Shown here piece by piece: positions 1-11,360 of a stretch of DNA of 64,000 nt (positions within the stretch are counted from its first letter, which is position 1; every line of letters starts with the position of its first letter). The stretch is from assembly GCA_016715245.1 (NCBI GenBank), contig JADKAS010000002.1:62001-126000 (forward strand). Reading direction: 5' to 3'. The notes below the pieces were generated by a model, which was given only the letters and a program-made list of their open reading frames with translations, had not been told where the DNA came from and did not search any database. The position numbers were made by a program, and so were the translations under genes. This DNA is from Saprospiraceae bacterium. Its GTDB lineage: Bacteria; Bacteroidota; Bacteroidia; Chitinophagales; Saprospiraceae.

Positions 1-1
1 A

Positions 2-3000
2 GTATTTCTGGAACCATCCGGCATCGATCAGATACTTAAAATAACACTTAACGGTGCGACAGAAGCTTTTGGGATTTTAGGAAATGGATTTCAGCATCTT
101 GCTATTACGATTGATAGTACTTCCAATGTTGTACATGTATACAAGAATGGAACTATGACAGGCAGCCATACTTTCAGTGGAGCAATGGGCAATCTTGCTG
201 AAGGCACCTCACCGTGGAGAATGGGAACCCATGACAATGGATCCATCCTGACGGATTATTTTAATGGATTGATTGATGAATTTGCGGTATATGACACCAT
301 ACTTTCATCTGTACAAATAAACAATCACGTTCAAAACACAAGAAATATACAGGAAAAGGGATTGTATGTGTACTTCCCTATGAACGAAGGATCTGGCAAT
401 GGGATAACCAATCTAGGGTCGAAATTTTTGGATCCCGGCACCTTGATGAATTGTGGATGGTCGTCTTTTGCACCCAATCAAGTAACGGAACCACATGAAT
501 TTGCACCTAAAACACGTCAGGTAACGCTTAATCCCAGTGTGACCTCAGTAGATCAGGTGGACTTTGTAGATAACTCTACCGTGCCTGTTTCAGGTTATAT
601 TCGGTATAAAGATACAGATTGTTTTGCCAATAATGTTGAAATACTGATCAACAATACCCGGTTTAATCCTCCTATCTTCACGGATTCAACCGGTCGATTT
701 GTGATTGATTTTGATCCCGGCACTACAGCAAAATTGACACCAAAATTTGAAGATCACGTGTTTATACCTGCATTTTGGCAGGTGACCAATGTAAATAGCC
801 CTATTGCAGGCATCTTATTTAATGATCAGACCAAAAGAAAAGTATCAGGGCAGATAGCAGGAGGATTGTGCAAAAAGGCCATCATTGAGTCTGGTGAGTT
901 TGCTTACATTAAAGTAAGATCAGTAGATGGATGTTTTGAAAAAATTGGTTGAAATAACTAATCAGGAAGGAAATTTCGAAATTGAGAATCTGCCACCGTT
1001 AGAAAGGATGACCGTAGCAGTGATTCACGACAATCCTTTTATAGACAAGTTTTTTAATGATCAAGGAGCACCAACAGTTAATCTGAGCAAACAAGACACA
1101 ACACTTGAGTTTATATATTTTGCTCAACCACAAATAGAAGTAGTAAGTGGCCTGGAACCACTTTCTCCTACTTGTAATGTAATCGTCATGGACCAATATG
1201 AGAGAAAAGAACTGGTTATAAAATTAAAAGAGCAGTATGTTGTAACCACATCAGACGATGGTGTTTGTTATATTGACAGTGCCAGCATCAGAATCATCAA
1301 TGGTTTTGCCGATACCACAGTAGAGGAGACCATTAGCAATGGTGTATTATTGTATGAATACATAGTAGGTAAGCCTAATCCAACTCCACCATATTTAAAA
1401 ATTCTGCAATTAATCAGTACTACATTAGAAGGTAACAGAGGAGAATTTACTACACAAGGAGTGGTTACCGGTATTTTTGAAAAGTTGTCTACCTTCGTAA
1501 CTCAATTGCCGGAAACTCCAACTTTAGTACTGCATGATCCACCCGGGGATGGTAGCTATGCTTTTATAGAAAAAGGGCAAAAAGTATGTGAGAAAATTAC
1601 ACTCAGTTCAGAGTTAAATGTTGGAGGAGGAATACAAACTATACTTGATCTTGTTCCTGATATTAAGGTCCCAATTTTTTTTGGTGTCCCAAATGTAGAA
1701 TTTGAATCCGAAATAGGTCCAAGTGTTACCGCATTAACCACCATTTCTAAAACATCCAATAACTCTATGGAAGTTTGTAAAACTTTTAATCAACGATTTT
1801 CAACAAGTGAAGATGACCTCATCGTAGGAGCACAAGGTGGAGATCTTTTTGTAGGTGCAGGTTTGAATATTAACTTTGGTTTTGCAAATGTGATATATTT
1901 TGATTCTACACTTTGCCAACCAATTGACACCTTAAGTGCAACAATACAACCAAGGCAATACGGTACAACTTTTATGTATTCTGAATATTACATTAAAAAA
2001 ACCGTAATTCCATATTTAGATACACTAATTACCTTAACGAGTGATACCACTGAAATCAACAGATATGAAACTTCTGTGCTTCAGTGGAAAAACATGTTAA
2101 AAAATGATTCAATTAGAACCGCTACAGCTAAACCCCTTAAAAACATAAGTTTTGATGCTGGTGTCACTTATGAATATTCTGAAACCATTGACTCTTTATT
2201 TTCTGAAACCGAGGCTACAAATACTAATATTAATGGTAGCTACGATTATAGCCTAATTATTAAGGGAAATGGTGCAGGAGGAGGAGTTGTGCTAAAAGCT
2301 AAGATAGAAAGTATTAGTTCGAATTCTAAAGATAACAATAATGAAAAAGGCGTTACCACTGGCTATGTCTTGAAAGATGACGATGTATTAGATGCTTTTT
2401 CTGTAGATATAGCCATAGACAGTACATATAAAACTCCTATTTTTAAGGTTGTTGCGGGACAAAGTAGTTGCCCCTGGGAGCCAGGTACCGCTAAACGGGA
2501 AGGAGTATTACTTACTTCTGTAGATGGCCCCGTAAGGACAGATGTCCCGGCAAATGAACCGGCAGTATATCGTTTTTTACTGGGCAATATCAGTGCCACC
2601 AATGAATCAAGGTCTTATGCCTTTAAAGCAGGTCCTAAGAGCAATCCTGATGGCGCAAAAATTTCCTGTAATGGTGCACCGATGAATCAGATTCAATGGT
2701 ACACTATACCATGGGGCACGACTATTCCTGTGACAGTCACTGTAGAGAGAGGACCTGTTGAATATAGTTATGACAGTCTGGCGATTGAACTTTATTCCGC
2801 ATGTGAGGAACAACGAGAAAATGAGATAGGTGGATTACCTGATTCGACAGTCAATATTTATTCAGCAGTATATGTGAGTGCATTTTTTATAAGACCATGC
2901 AGTGAGGTGGTGATCAATGAACCGGAACAAAATTTTGTGATGTTCCCTGATCCGTTGACCGCCGGTCCAGATGTAATTAAAAAGGTAGTAGTGTCAGGTT

Positions 3001-5537
3001 ACAATACTGATCCTAAGTTTAAAAGTATGAGCCTGCAATATAGAAGGAGTAATGGAGACGGAACCTGGATTTCTTTTCCTGATTTATGGGAAAAGTACAA
3101 TCCTAAATGGGAAGGAAGGGCCGGAATTGTCGGTCCTTATGATACATTAAGTCATAGAAATTATGATTTTTTTGATTGGAATACATTAGGTTTTGATGAT
3201 GGAGATTATGAAATCAGAGCAGTTACCAATTGTTCGGGTGATGCTTCTGATAAACCCGGCTATTCTGACATCATCAAAGGAAGAATAGATCGCAGTCCAC
3301 CTGCTTTGTTAGGTGTTCCACAACCTTCAGATGGTGTCTATCATGTTGGAGATGAAATATCATTTACTTTCAATCAAAATATCAACTGCCAAAAATTCAT
3401 GCAGTCGCTAATCTTAGGTTCTACCTTAATAGATGTGGCAACTGATTCAGTCATTGGAATAACCAGATCATGTGTTGATAATAAGATTGTATTGACTCCT
3501 GATTTTGAAAATTCAGAATTTGAAAATAAAATCTTAAGAGCTGAATTGCATAATATCGAAGATCTGGTTGGCAATATAAATATGTATGAACAATGGGAGT
3601 TTTATGTCGACCGCAACGAACTAGCGTGGCTGACAGATAGTATTTTATTGACCAAGTATGATGATGAGACTAAATCCATCACAACCAAAATTCAAAACCG
3701 GGGTGGATATCCTGTGGGATACACCATTCAAAGTGTGCCGTCATGGATTCACGTACATCCGAATACAGGCACCCTTACCCCAAATGAGATTGATGAGATT
3801 GTATTTACTATGGGTGATTTGGCAGCGTTAGGCAACTATACAGATTCTATCATACTCCATACAGAGACGGGATTTAATACATTTTTTATGGGTGGTGATG
3901 AGGTGTTGAATCTATCGGCTCATGTGATCTGTCGCCCTCCTTCGTGGGTGGTAAGCCCGGAAAATTTTGACAATTCTCAGTTCAACTTCTCGATGAATAT
4001 GATAGTTAGGTTGAATATCGAAGGCACACTATCTTTAGATGTAAATGATCTGGTCGGTGCCTATGTGGATGGTCAACTCAGAGGGGTAGCCAGAGTAGAG
4101 TTTAAACAAGGCTTAGGATATATGGTTTTCCTCACGGTATATAGCAATAACGTGGTTGGAGAGACCGTTGATTTTCAGATTTGGGATGCTTCAGAATGTG
4201 AGTTGTATGCCAACATTCTCGAATCTTTCCCATTCAATGACAATCAAATCATTGGCACTTTGGGCAGCCCTCAAGTCCTGCATACTAGCGGAGATATCCT
4301 GCGCAAAATCTACTTACATCCCGGATGGAACTGGATCAGTATGAACCTTAATCTCAGTGATTCTTTGATTAATCCGGCGCTCAGCAGTCTGTCAAGTCCT
4401 AACAATGGATCGACCATAAAAACCCAGGGTAGTTTTAGCCAATATACGACCAGCATAAATCAGTGGGTGGGTAACCTTTTAGATATTTCGCCCCTTAAAA
4501 TGTATCAATTTATAGGTTCAAACGATGATTCTCTGTCTGTTACAGGTACACAATTGGCTGCTAATACTTCGATACCCATATCATCAGGATGGAACTGGAT
4601 TGGCTATTTACCAAATGTTAAACTTCCTGTAGGCGTTGCCTTGGCTTCTTTGAGTCCGACCAATGGTGATATCATCAAGAGTCAGTTGGAATTTGCTGTA
4701 TATGATGCGACACATGGCTGGGTAGGCAGTCTGAACTTTATGAAGTCGCCAAATGGGTATTTATTAAAGTCAACCAATACCGACACCTTGTGGTACCCGA
4801 ATATCAATAATTTTACTCATGGGGACAACGCAGCCAGCAGAACGCTCCAAAACGTTGATGACAAATCGAGAACGGATGTGGATTTAATACCTGAAACTGT
4901 ATCATCAGATATCAACTGGGATGTCGATCCTACTAAGTACGAATATAACATGAATGCCATCATCGTCGTAGCAAAAGATCAGGTGCCAAATGTACTGAAA
5001 GAAGGCGATGAAGTAGGTGTTTTTGTCAATAATGAAGTACGAGGAAGCAGTAAAGCGATGTATATACCGACACTGCAAAGTTATATGATATTCCTTACCG
5101 CTTACGCCAATAAGGAGGACGAAATAATGCATTTCAGATTTTACCATAAGGAAGAAGACAAAGTGTATGATGTCAAAGAACAAACACCATTTAAGATCAA
5201 TAGTATCTGGGGCCTGGTGGATAACCCTGAGATTTTGCATATTTCTACAATTGTGTCTACAGGTGACCCCGAAGTCTCTGATAGTAAACTTACAGTGAAT
5301 CCTAATCCATTTGCCAATAGTACAAATTTAAATTTTATTGCTGATAAAAATGAGACCCTACATATCACGATAAGAGACATATACGGCAATGTTGCAGAGA
5401 CACTAACCCCACAAGTGCGATCAGGATTAAATGTTATTGAGTGGAGACCTTTGTCATCCGTATCTACTGGTGTTTATATGATATCTCTAAAAGCATCAGA
5501 TCAAACATACGTCAAAAAGGTCATTTATATAGATTAA
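2..5537 (+). CDS. Large secreted multidomain protein with T9SS sorting domain (5' partial, frameshifted)
   Basis: The reading frame is open from the left edge, so the start lies outside the window. It begins with a concanavalin/LamG-like fold (to about nt 340), then a beta-sandwich stretch ending in a carboxypeptidase-regulatory-like repeat around nt 540-1010. The frame breaks at the A6 run 939-944. Removing one A joins ...DGCFEK to LVEITNQEGNF..., a natural continuation of that repeat. Later parts include a pair of 'GWNWI' modules (about 4318-4790) and two copies of a 'VGAFV...LRG' module (about 3940-4290 and 4909-5260). The C-terminus is a type A T9SS sorting domain (NPNPF..., from about 5290, ending GVYMISLKA...KKVIYID). 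The protein is therefore probably exported through the outer membrane and attached to or released from the cell surface. The role is unknown; adhesion or glycan binding is an inference from LamG. Confidence 0.8.
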
Positions 5538-5564
5538 TTTTCATTAACAACTAATTTATTCGCC

Positions 5565-7745
5565 ATGAAAGTTATTCTTTATAATGAAAATAGGAGTTGG
5601 AAACATGAATCAATGAGTTGTTATAATTACCTGCCACTTTCTTTTTTCAAGGAAGTCACAGGTGGTAAATCTTTCATCTTTTTCATTGCATTAACGTTGG
5701 TTTTTTTGACAAACGTAACATCATTGTTTTCTCAAAACCCAAACTGGACGACACCCAATAGTGGAGCATTTACATACAATGCCAGTGTGATAGCAAGGGT
5801 GCATTTTAATGCAGCAACATCTAATCACATGAACGACCGTATAGCATTTTTTGTCGGGAGTCAGTTGAGAGGACTCAGCACTCCGGTTCAAGTAGGAAGT
5901 AGTGTTATTCATTTTATCACTGTAAATGCCAATCAAATAACAGAGGTTATGCAGGTTAAGATTTATCACCACTCCAGCAATTTGGTATATGATGTTGTGA
6001 CTCCCTTTTATTTTGTTGCCAACAATATTTATGTCAATATCAATCAGCCGATGATATTTAATGTTTATACCCACAACAATACACCTCTCAATATTAACCC
6101 TATACCACCGCAACAAACAATCCAGGGCCTGGCCTTTAATAATATCAGTTTGAATAATTTTTTAGTCCAGCCTGATCCTTATCCGGTAGAATGGACGTTT
6201 ACACCCAATGCCAATCTTCATGTCAGAATAAACAACGGAATATTGAGTGTAAGTGTATTGCCATCTTTTTCCGGACAAACAAGTTTAACGGTGAGAGCAA
6301 CGGAATTAGGACCATTTCCCCCGCCTGTACAATTTGCAGAACGCACAATAATCTATAATGTGACAGCAGCCTATGATGGTCCGGAATGGAACCCTATACC
6401 TAGCCAGGGTATTGTAAAGGGGAACAACTTTCAAAATGCCGACCTCAATGTGTATGAATATCAATACGGAGGACCCTATATAGAATATAGTTATGAACCG
6501 GTATTATCAGCAAAAATTCCTCCGGTATCAGCACCAAATTGGATACAACCGACTAATTTAGTAAACAGTATGCTTATGACGGCACAAGTCAACTATACAC
6601 CGTATCATCAATTTATTCATCCCAATGACAGACTTGCTGCATTTGTCAATAATCAATTGCGGGGAGTGGCAAGTGTTCACCCATCCACTGGTCTGTTTTT
6701 TTTATCAATAGGATCTAATTTGTCGTCCGGAGAAGTTATTAAATATAAGCTGTACAGTGCTGAAATGCAGGAAATAATTTCCTTAAGGGATTCTTTCATT
6801 TTTGTTTCGGGCAACATAATAGGTATGCCTACCAATCCGGTAAACCTTGATTTTACACCTATTCTCCCTATGATCAATAGTAGTGGCATGGCAAGTTTTG
6901 TTATCCGGGATACTTCCTTTGTGGGAGAAGTGGCCATTAAATTTACTGCCTATGACTCTCTGTATCCAGGCTACCTTAACGATCAAACAATTACTAAGTT
7001 GTGTATTGTTAACCATATAGCTGATTTGGATACTTTCTATCGGGATGCTGATGGTGATGGATTGGGAAATCCAAATATTTTTATCAAAGCATGTTCTTTA
7101 TCAGAGGGTTATGTGGCGAATGATGATGATTGTGATGACAACAGTGACCTGGATCCTGTAGTGACGTTTACATTGACAGAAAATTCCGGCATACTACCCA
7201 ATGATGGCAATCTATGCAACGGTGGTTCAGTAACGATGTCTGCAACAGGAGGTATCGCTTACTTATGGAATACAGGCGCAACCACAAATTCCATAACAAT
7301 GACCCCTTCCGAAACAACAAGCTATCGCGTCACCATTACGTTACCGGGCGGCATATGTTACAATGTCATCCCATTTGATGTTTTTGTAGAAACAAGTTTG
7401 ATCAAAAGTTCGGCGAATGAAGGCAACGGGAGTTTGAGAAATGTACTATTTTGTATCAGTGAAGGCGATACAATACTTTTTAACTTACCTCTGACTACAC
7501 ATTCTCATTTGACTCAACCGCTTTTGATCGGAAAAAATGTGATGATAGAAGGCCTTAGTCCCTTAGTAAGACCTATGATCAGGATTGATTTTTTACAAAC
7601 CAACTCAGGGATAACCATTGAAGAGGGCAAGACTTTGACACTAAAAAATATCGATATCAACACGCTTTGGGCAGGAACATATTCAACATTTTCAGGTCCT
7701 GGGCAAATAAATATTCAATCATTGGTCAATGTAAAATCCCAATGA
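5565..7745 (+). CDS. Secreted surface protein with VGAFV/LRG modules, MopE-like metal-binding motif and C-terminal SLRN module
   Basis: A hydrophobic signal segment sits near residues 35-57 and ends in LFSQ. A second in-frame ATG at 5613 could be the true start. Two copies of the module found in the upstream protein (D-R-[IL]-A-[FA]-FV...QLRG) lie around nt 5745-6070 and 6540-6860. At about 7027-7150 a DADGDGLG...DDDCDD segment matches the putative metal-binding motif seen in MopE-type proteins. An Ig-like domain (LWNTGATT) follows. The last ~115 residues (GSLRN..., GDTILF) match the C-terminal part of the cytochrome gene at the right end of the window. No T9SS sorting domain is seen, which is odd for a surface protein of this type. 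It lies 27 nt after the first gene and is probably co-transcribed. Function unknown. Confidence 0.75.
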   Translation: MKVILYNENRSWKHESMSCYNYLPLSFFKEVTGGKSFIFFIALTLVFLTNVTSLFSQNPNWTTPNSGAFTYNASVIARVHFNAATSNHMNDRIAFFVGSQLRGLSTPVQVGSSVIHFITVNANQITEVMQVKIYHHSSNLVYDVVTPFYFVANNIYVNINQPMIFNVYTHNNTPLNINPIPPQQTIQGLAFNNISLNNFLVQPDPYPVEWTFTPNANLHVRINNGILSVSVLPSFSGQTSLTVRATELGPFPPPVQFAERTIIYNVTAAYDGPEWNPIPSQGIVKGNNFQNADLNVYEYQYGGPYIEYSYEPVLSAKIPPVSAPNWIQPTNLVNSMLMTAQVNYTPYHQFIHPNDRLAAFVNNQLRGVASVHPSTGLFFLSIGSNLSSGEVIKYKLYSAEMQEIISLRDSFIFVSGNIIGMPTNPVNLDFTPILPMINSSGMASFVIRDTSFVGEVAIKFTAYDSLYPGYLNDQTITKLCIVNHIADLDTFYRDADGDGLGNPNIFIKACSLSEGYVANDDDCDDNSDLDPVVTFTLTENSGILPNDGNLCNGGSVTMSATGGIAYLWNTGATTNSITMTPSETTSYRVTITLPGGICYNVIPFDVFVETSLIKSSANEGNGSLRNVLFCISEGDTILFNLPLTTHSHLTQPLLIGKNVMIEGLSPLVRPMIRIDFLQTNSGITIEEGKTLTLKNIDINTLWAGTYSTFSGPGQINIQSLVNVKSQ

Positions 7746-7805
7746 TTTGAAAATTAGACATTAGAATAAAAGTTCAGAAAAGAATAGGTTGATTGCCTTC
7801 CAATG

Positions 7806-7835
7806 ACACTAAATCTCCTGGTTTAGTGTTATTTT
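7806..7835 (+). terminator. Rho-independent terminator after the surface-protein pair
   Basis: A perfect 8-bp inverted repeat (ACACTAAA / TTTAGTGT) with an 8-nt loop is followed by TATTTT. It lies 60 nt after the stop of the second surface-protein gene. Confidence 0.6.
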
Positions 7836-8238
7836 CCCAAATGATCAATAGATGAAGCTTCTTTTTGAAAAAACTTTTGGAATCGGTGACAGAGCAAATA
7901 CCATTTTTCCAAAATAAAATAAAATTTTCTGCTCACGAGACGTTTGTCCCATCCATCTTATATTTTTTTGCGGTGGCATACAAAACTAACTATAAGAACA
8001 TAAAATATCTTGTCCCGAATTGGTGCAAAAATAAACAAATTAATAAATTTGCAGGTCAGAGTCAAATGTAGGTTTTGCAAGGAATGGATAATCAATATTG
8101 AGAATTATCTAAAGTCATTATTATTTAAAGGTTACACAATCTTTATAAGGCAAGTTAATCGACACAACGACAATAACTGAATATCCAACAGACTCGCTAC
8201 ATTTTTCTTTATTGTAAATTAAATTAATTTTAGCCTGA
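7836..8238. other. Intergenic, no gene recognised
   Basis: AT-rich spacer before ppc. A 68-codon open frame at 7865-8071 has no recognisable protein character and I do not call it. No RNA fold or clear TAnnTTTG promoter was found by eye. Confidence 0.4.
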
Positions 8239-10938
8239 ATGAATAGCAATAACACCTTTCAAAAGATCAATCAAGACCGTAATTTTATTATTGATTGTTA
8301 TATAAAAATGTTGTTCGGCATACATGAAGATGAAATAGCAGAACTTATTAAAAGTGATAATATTGATGAAATAGAAAACAAACAACTTTCTATTGATAAA
8401 ATCATTCAATCATTGAGTATTTATTTTCAATTAATGACCATGGTGGAAGAAAATGCAGCCACTCAATACAGAAGAAAAATGGAATCTCAGGAAGATATAT
8501 ATTCCATCAGAGGTTCTTGGGCAGAAGCTTTAAAACTATGGACGGATCAGGGTATTAGTGAAGATGAAATGTTACAAACTATTTCATTGACCCATGTAAC
8601 CCCGGTATTAACAGCACATCCTACTGAAGCAAAACGAGTTACCGTTATAGAAATTCACAGAGAATTATATTTACTTTTGGTGCAAAGAGAAAATACCTCC
8701 CTGAGTAAGTTAGAACAGAATAACATTAAAGAAAATATCATCAATCTTTTAGAACGATGGTGGAGAACAGGGGAAATCTACCTGGAGAAACCGGATATAA
8801 AAGATGAACGCGCCAATATTATATACTATTTAAGTAAAATTTTTCCGGCAGTACTGGAGAAAAGCGACCAACAACTGAAAAGTTCTTGGGTTGAAATGGG
8901 CTTAAATTCAACAAAAATCAAGAATCCCGAAATTTTTCCTAAAATTAGTTTTGGCAGTTGGGTAGGTGGAGATAGAGACGGACATCCTTTTGTAACTCCA
9001 AAAATCACACAGGACACTTTATCCTTGCACCGAAAAAATGCTCTTTTACTTATTAAAAATCAATTAGTTAATGCAGCTGTTAAACTATCTGTTTCTGCTA
9101 TTTACAATCCCATTCCATTTATTTTATTAGAAACTATTGAAAAAAAATCTAAAGAATTGGGATTAAGCGGAGAAGAAGCCCTGAAAAGAAATCCTTATGA
9201 ACCTTGGAGACAATACCTCAATTTACTGCTTGCTAAGGTAGAAAATACCATTTCTAACACCAGTATCAATTCATCCTCCTACTATAAATCAAGCAATGAT
9301 TTAGGTAATGACCTTAAATTTTTAAGGGATATTCTTATAGAAAATGGTATGAAAGGTATAGCTGAAAACATCTTGTTCCCAATAGAAAGAGCGGTGAGTT
9401 GTTTTGGGTTTCATTTGGCAAAATTAGACATTAGACAAAACAGTGCTTTTCACGATAAAGCCATTTCCCAAATGTTAAAAGCCAATGGGGAAAAAGATTA
9501 TGACTTTGAAAATTGGAGTGAAGAGAAACGGCTTGAATTTGTAAACAGGCTTTTAGAAAATCATACCATTCTCACCGATATTACGGTTTATTACGGTGCA
9601 GAAGCTGATCATGTTTTAGACTGTTATCGCGTTGTTCGTAATCATATCAACCAATATGGTTCAGAAGGTATTGGATCTTTTATCATCAGTATGACCCGAA
9701 ACTTGAGTGATTTGTTAGTGGTTTATTTTTTCATGAAAGAAACACAGCTATTAAATACCAATATTAAGGTAGTGCCGCTACTGGAGACCATTGAAGATTT
9801 AAACAACGGGCCTGTCATTTTAGACAGTTTCCTGCAACATCCCATTACACAACAAAGAGCTTCAAAAATTGACCGAAAACAAGAAGTTATGCTGGGCTAT
9901 AGCGATAGCAATAAAGACGGGGGAACCATTGCAAGTAAATGGAATTTATATAAAGCAGAGCAGGAACTTCATAAAATTGGTAATCAGAACAATTTTAATA
10001 TTTATTTCTTTCACGGAACCGGAGGAACCATCAGCAGAGGAGGGGGGAAATACCATCGTTTTTTAGAAAGTATGCCTGTAAATACAGTAAACGGAACGAT
10101 AAAGATAATCGTTCAAGGTGAAACTATCGCCCAATTATTTGGAAATCCATTAACAGCAACCTATAACCTTACTGCCTTAACTGCCGGTGTTGCAAAACAA
10201 ACTATTTTAAGTAAAAATGACGTAAATCAACATACCTATCCAAGTGAAATAATGGATTTTTTAGCTCAAAAATCTTTTGAATATTATAGGGAACTGATAG
10301 AAACTCCCGGATTTATTAATTTTTACGGAAAAACAACTTGTATAGATGTACTGGAAAAAAGCAAAATCGGTTCACGACCTGCGAGACGAACAGGAACCAG
10401 AACACTTAAAGACTTAAGAGCCATTCCCTGGGTGTTTAGCTGGAATCTTTCTCGTTTCACTTTAACCGGGTGGTATGGTATAGGACAAGCTTTAAAAATA
10501 TTAAAAACAGAAAATCAACAAGCTTTCCAAACTTTAAAAGAAAATATAAAAAAATGGGATTTTCTTAAGTTTTTAATGATACAGACCGAGACAAATCTTA
10601 TCCTTTCACATACAGAAATAATGAATTTGTATGCGCATTTAGATGAAAATACGGCTGAAAGAGAGTTGTTTATGTCAAAAATTTTATTAGATTATGAAGA
10701 CGCTTTTGTATTGATAGAAGAACTTTTTGATGATACGTCTATGAACAGAAGAGAAGGTCAGTACGATAACTTAAAATGGCGAAATGACAAATTAAAAACC
10801 TTGCATCATTTACATATCAATTTTCTAAAACAATGGAGAGATATAACCGATGAAAATAATCCTGAAAAAGAAAAATATCTCACTAAACTACTTAGTATCA
10901 TCAATGCATTATCAAGTGGTCTAAAAAATACCGGATAA
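8239..10938 (+). CDS. ppc: Phosphoenolpyruvate carboxylase
   Basis: Carboxylates PEP to oxaloacetate to replenish the TCA cycle; cytoplasmic, normally a homotetramer. The 899 residues match the bacterial-type family length. Visible signatures are TAHPTEAKR (catalytic His about residue 127), the GGDRDGHP segment (about 244), LDIRQNS, GYSDSNKDGG, the glycine-rich loop HGTGGTISRGGG (His592), GSRPARR, LRAIPWVFSW and the canonical C-terminal NTG. The loop is unusual: the first Arg of the common HGRGG motif is Thr594 here, while the second Arg (SRGGG) is kept. The gene stands alone, with a terminator downstream shared with the convergent regulator gene. Identification is secure; the effect of the Thr is not known. 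Confidence 0.97.
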   Translation: MNSNNTFQKINQDRNFIIDCYIKMLFGIHEDEIAELIKSDNIDEIENKQLSIDKIIQSLSIYFQLMTMVEENAATQYRRKMESQEDIYSIRGSWAEALKLWTDQGISEDEMLQTISLTHVTPVLTAHPTEAKRVTVIEIHRELYLLLVQRENTSLSKLEQNNIKENIINLLERWWRTGEIYLEKPDIKDERANIIYYLSKIFPAVLEKSDQQLKSSWVEMGLNSTKIKNPEIFPKISFGSWVGGDRDGHPFVTPKITQDTLSLHRKNALLLIKNQLVNAAVKLSVSAIYNPIPFILLETIEKKSKELGLSGEEALKRNPYEPWRQYLNLLLAKVENTISNTSINSSSYYKSSNDLGNDLKFLRDILIENGMKGIAENILFPIERAVSCFGFHLAKLDIRQNSAFHDKAISQMLKANGEKDYDFENWSEEKRLEFVNRLLENHTILTDITVYYGAEADHVLDCYRVVRNHINQYGSEGIGSFIISMTRNLSDLLVVYFFMKETQLLNTNIKVVPLLETIEDLNNGPVILDSFLQHPITQQRASKIDRKQEVMLGYSDSNKDGGTIASKWNLYKAEQELHKIGNQNNFNIYFFHGTGGTISRGGGKYHRFLESMPVNTVNGTIKIIVQGETIAQLFGNPLTATYNLTALTAGVAKQTILSKNDVNQHTYPSEIMDFLAQKSFEYYRELIETPGFINFYGKTTCIDVLEKSKIGSRPARRTGTRTLKDLRAIPWVFSWNLSRFTLTGWYGIGQALKILKTENQQAFQTLKENIKKWDFLKFLMIQTETNLILSHTEIMNLYAHLDENTAERELFMSKILLDYEDAFVLIEELFDDTSMNRREGQYDNLKWRNDKLKTLHHLHINFLKQWRDITDENNPEKEKYLTKLLSIINALSSGLKNTG

Positions 10939-11124
10939 TTTTTTTTGTACTTATTTAAACGGAACAAAGAACAAGCTATTTATGAAATGGTGGTTGATGT
11001 GGTAAAAACAGACAAAATGTATAATTTGAACTTTGGTGCTCATTTGAAACGTCAGGTTTCTACATCCGCGACTTCAAAAAGACCCAAAATGCAATTGGGT
11101 ATTTCCTTTTTTCTCCCGAATTAA
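10939..11124 (+). pseudogene. Remnant of an outer-membrane protein C-terminus
   Basis: Directly after the ppc stop, in the same frame, an open stretch runs to 11124. Read from the ATG at 10987 it gives 45 residues ending KMQLGISFFLPN. A final beta-strand ending in aromatic residues is typical of outer-membrane barrels. No start, signal peptide or rest of a barrel is present, so I read this as the 3' scrap of a deleted gene. It could instead be a short real ORF or chance coding. Confidence 0.35.
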
Positions 11125-11273
11125 AATAAGTAAAATAAGTTTTCCAGCCTTGACTTGAGGATACATAACTGAATAATCAATGCTAAGAATTACCGTCAGC
11201 CAAAATTATCTGTATAAATACATTTTTGAGATAAGCATAAGGAATAGGTTATTTTGCTGAAATATTAACCATA

Positions 11274-11308
11274 AAAAAAGGAGTAATCCTTACGAATCAC
11301 TCCTTTTG
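11274..11308 (-). terminator. Rho-independent terminator of the Crp/Fnr gene
   Basis: Read on the minus strand, AAAAGGAGTGATT pairs with GATTACTCCTTTT around a short loop (one mismatch) and runs into seven T. It lies 53 nt past the stop of the regulator gene. It may also stop read-through from ppc, although the plus-strand T tract is only four bases. Confidence 0.75.
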
Positions 11309-11360
11309 ACGCTTTCATAGAGATAATTTTACCACGAAGCTTCTCACTATTCACCTATTA

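Noticed and set aside
939..944. Programmed ribosomal frameshifting at the A6 run
   Set aside because: No slippery heptamer with a downstream structure is evident, and seven more single-base breaks elsewhere make sequence error the simpler cause.
7865..8071. 68-codon plus-strand frame between surface-protein gene and ppc
   Set aside because: No recognised domain and no promoter; composition typical of AT-rich spacer.
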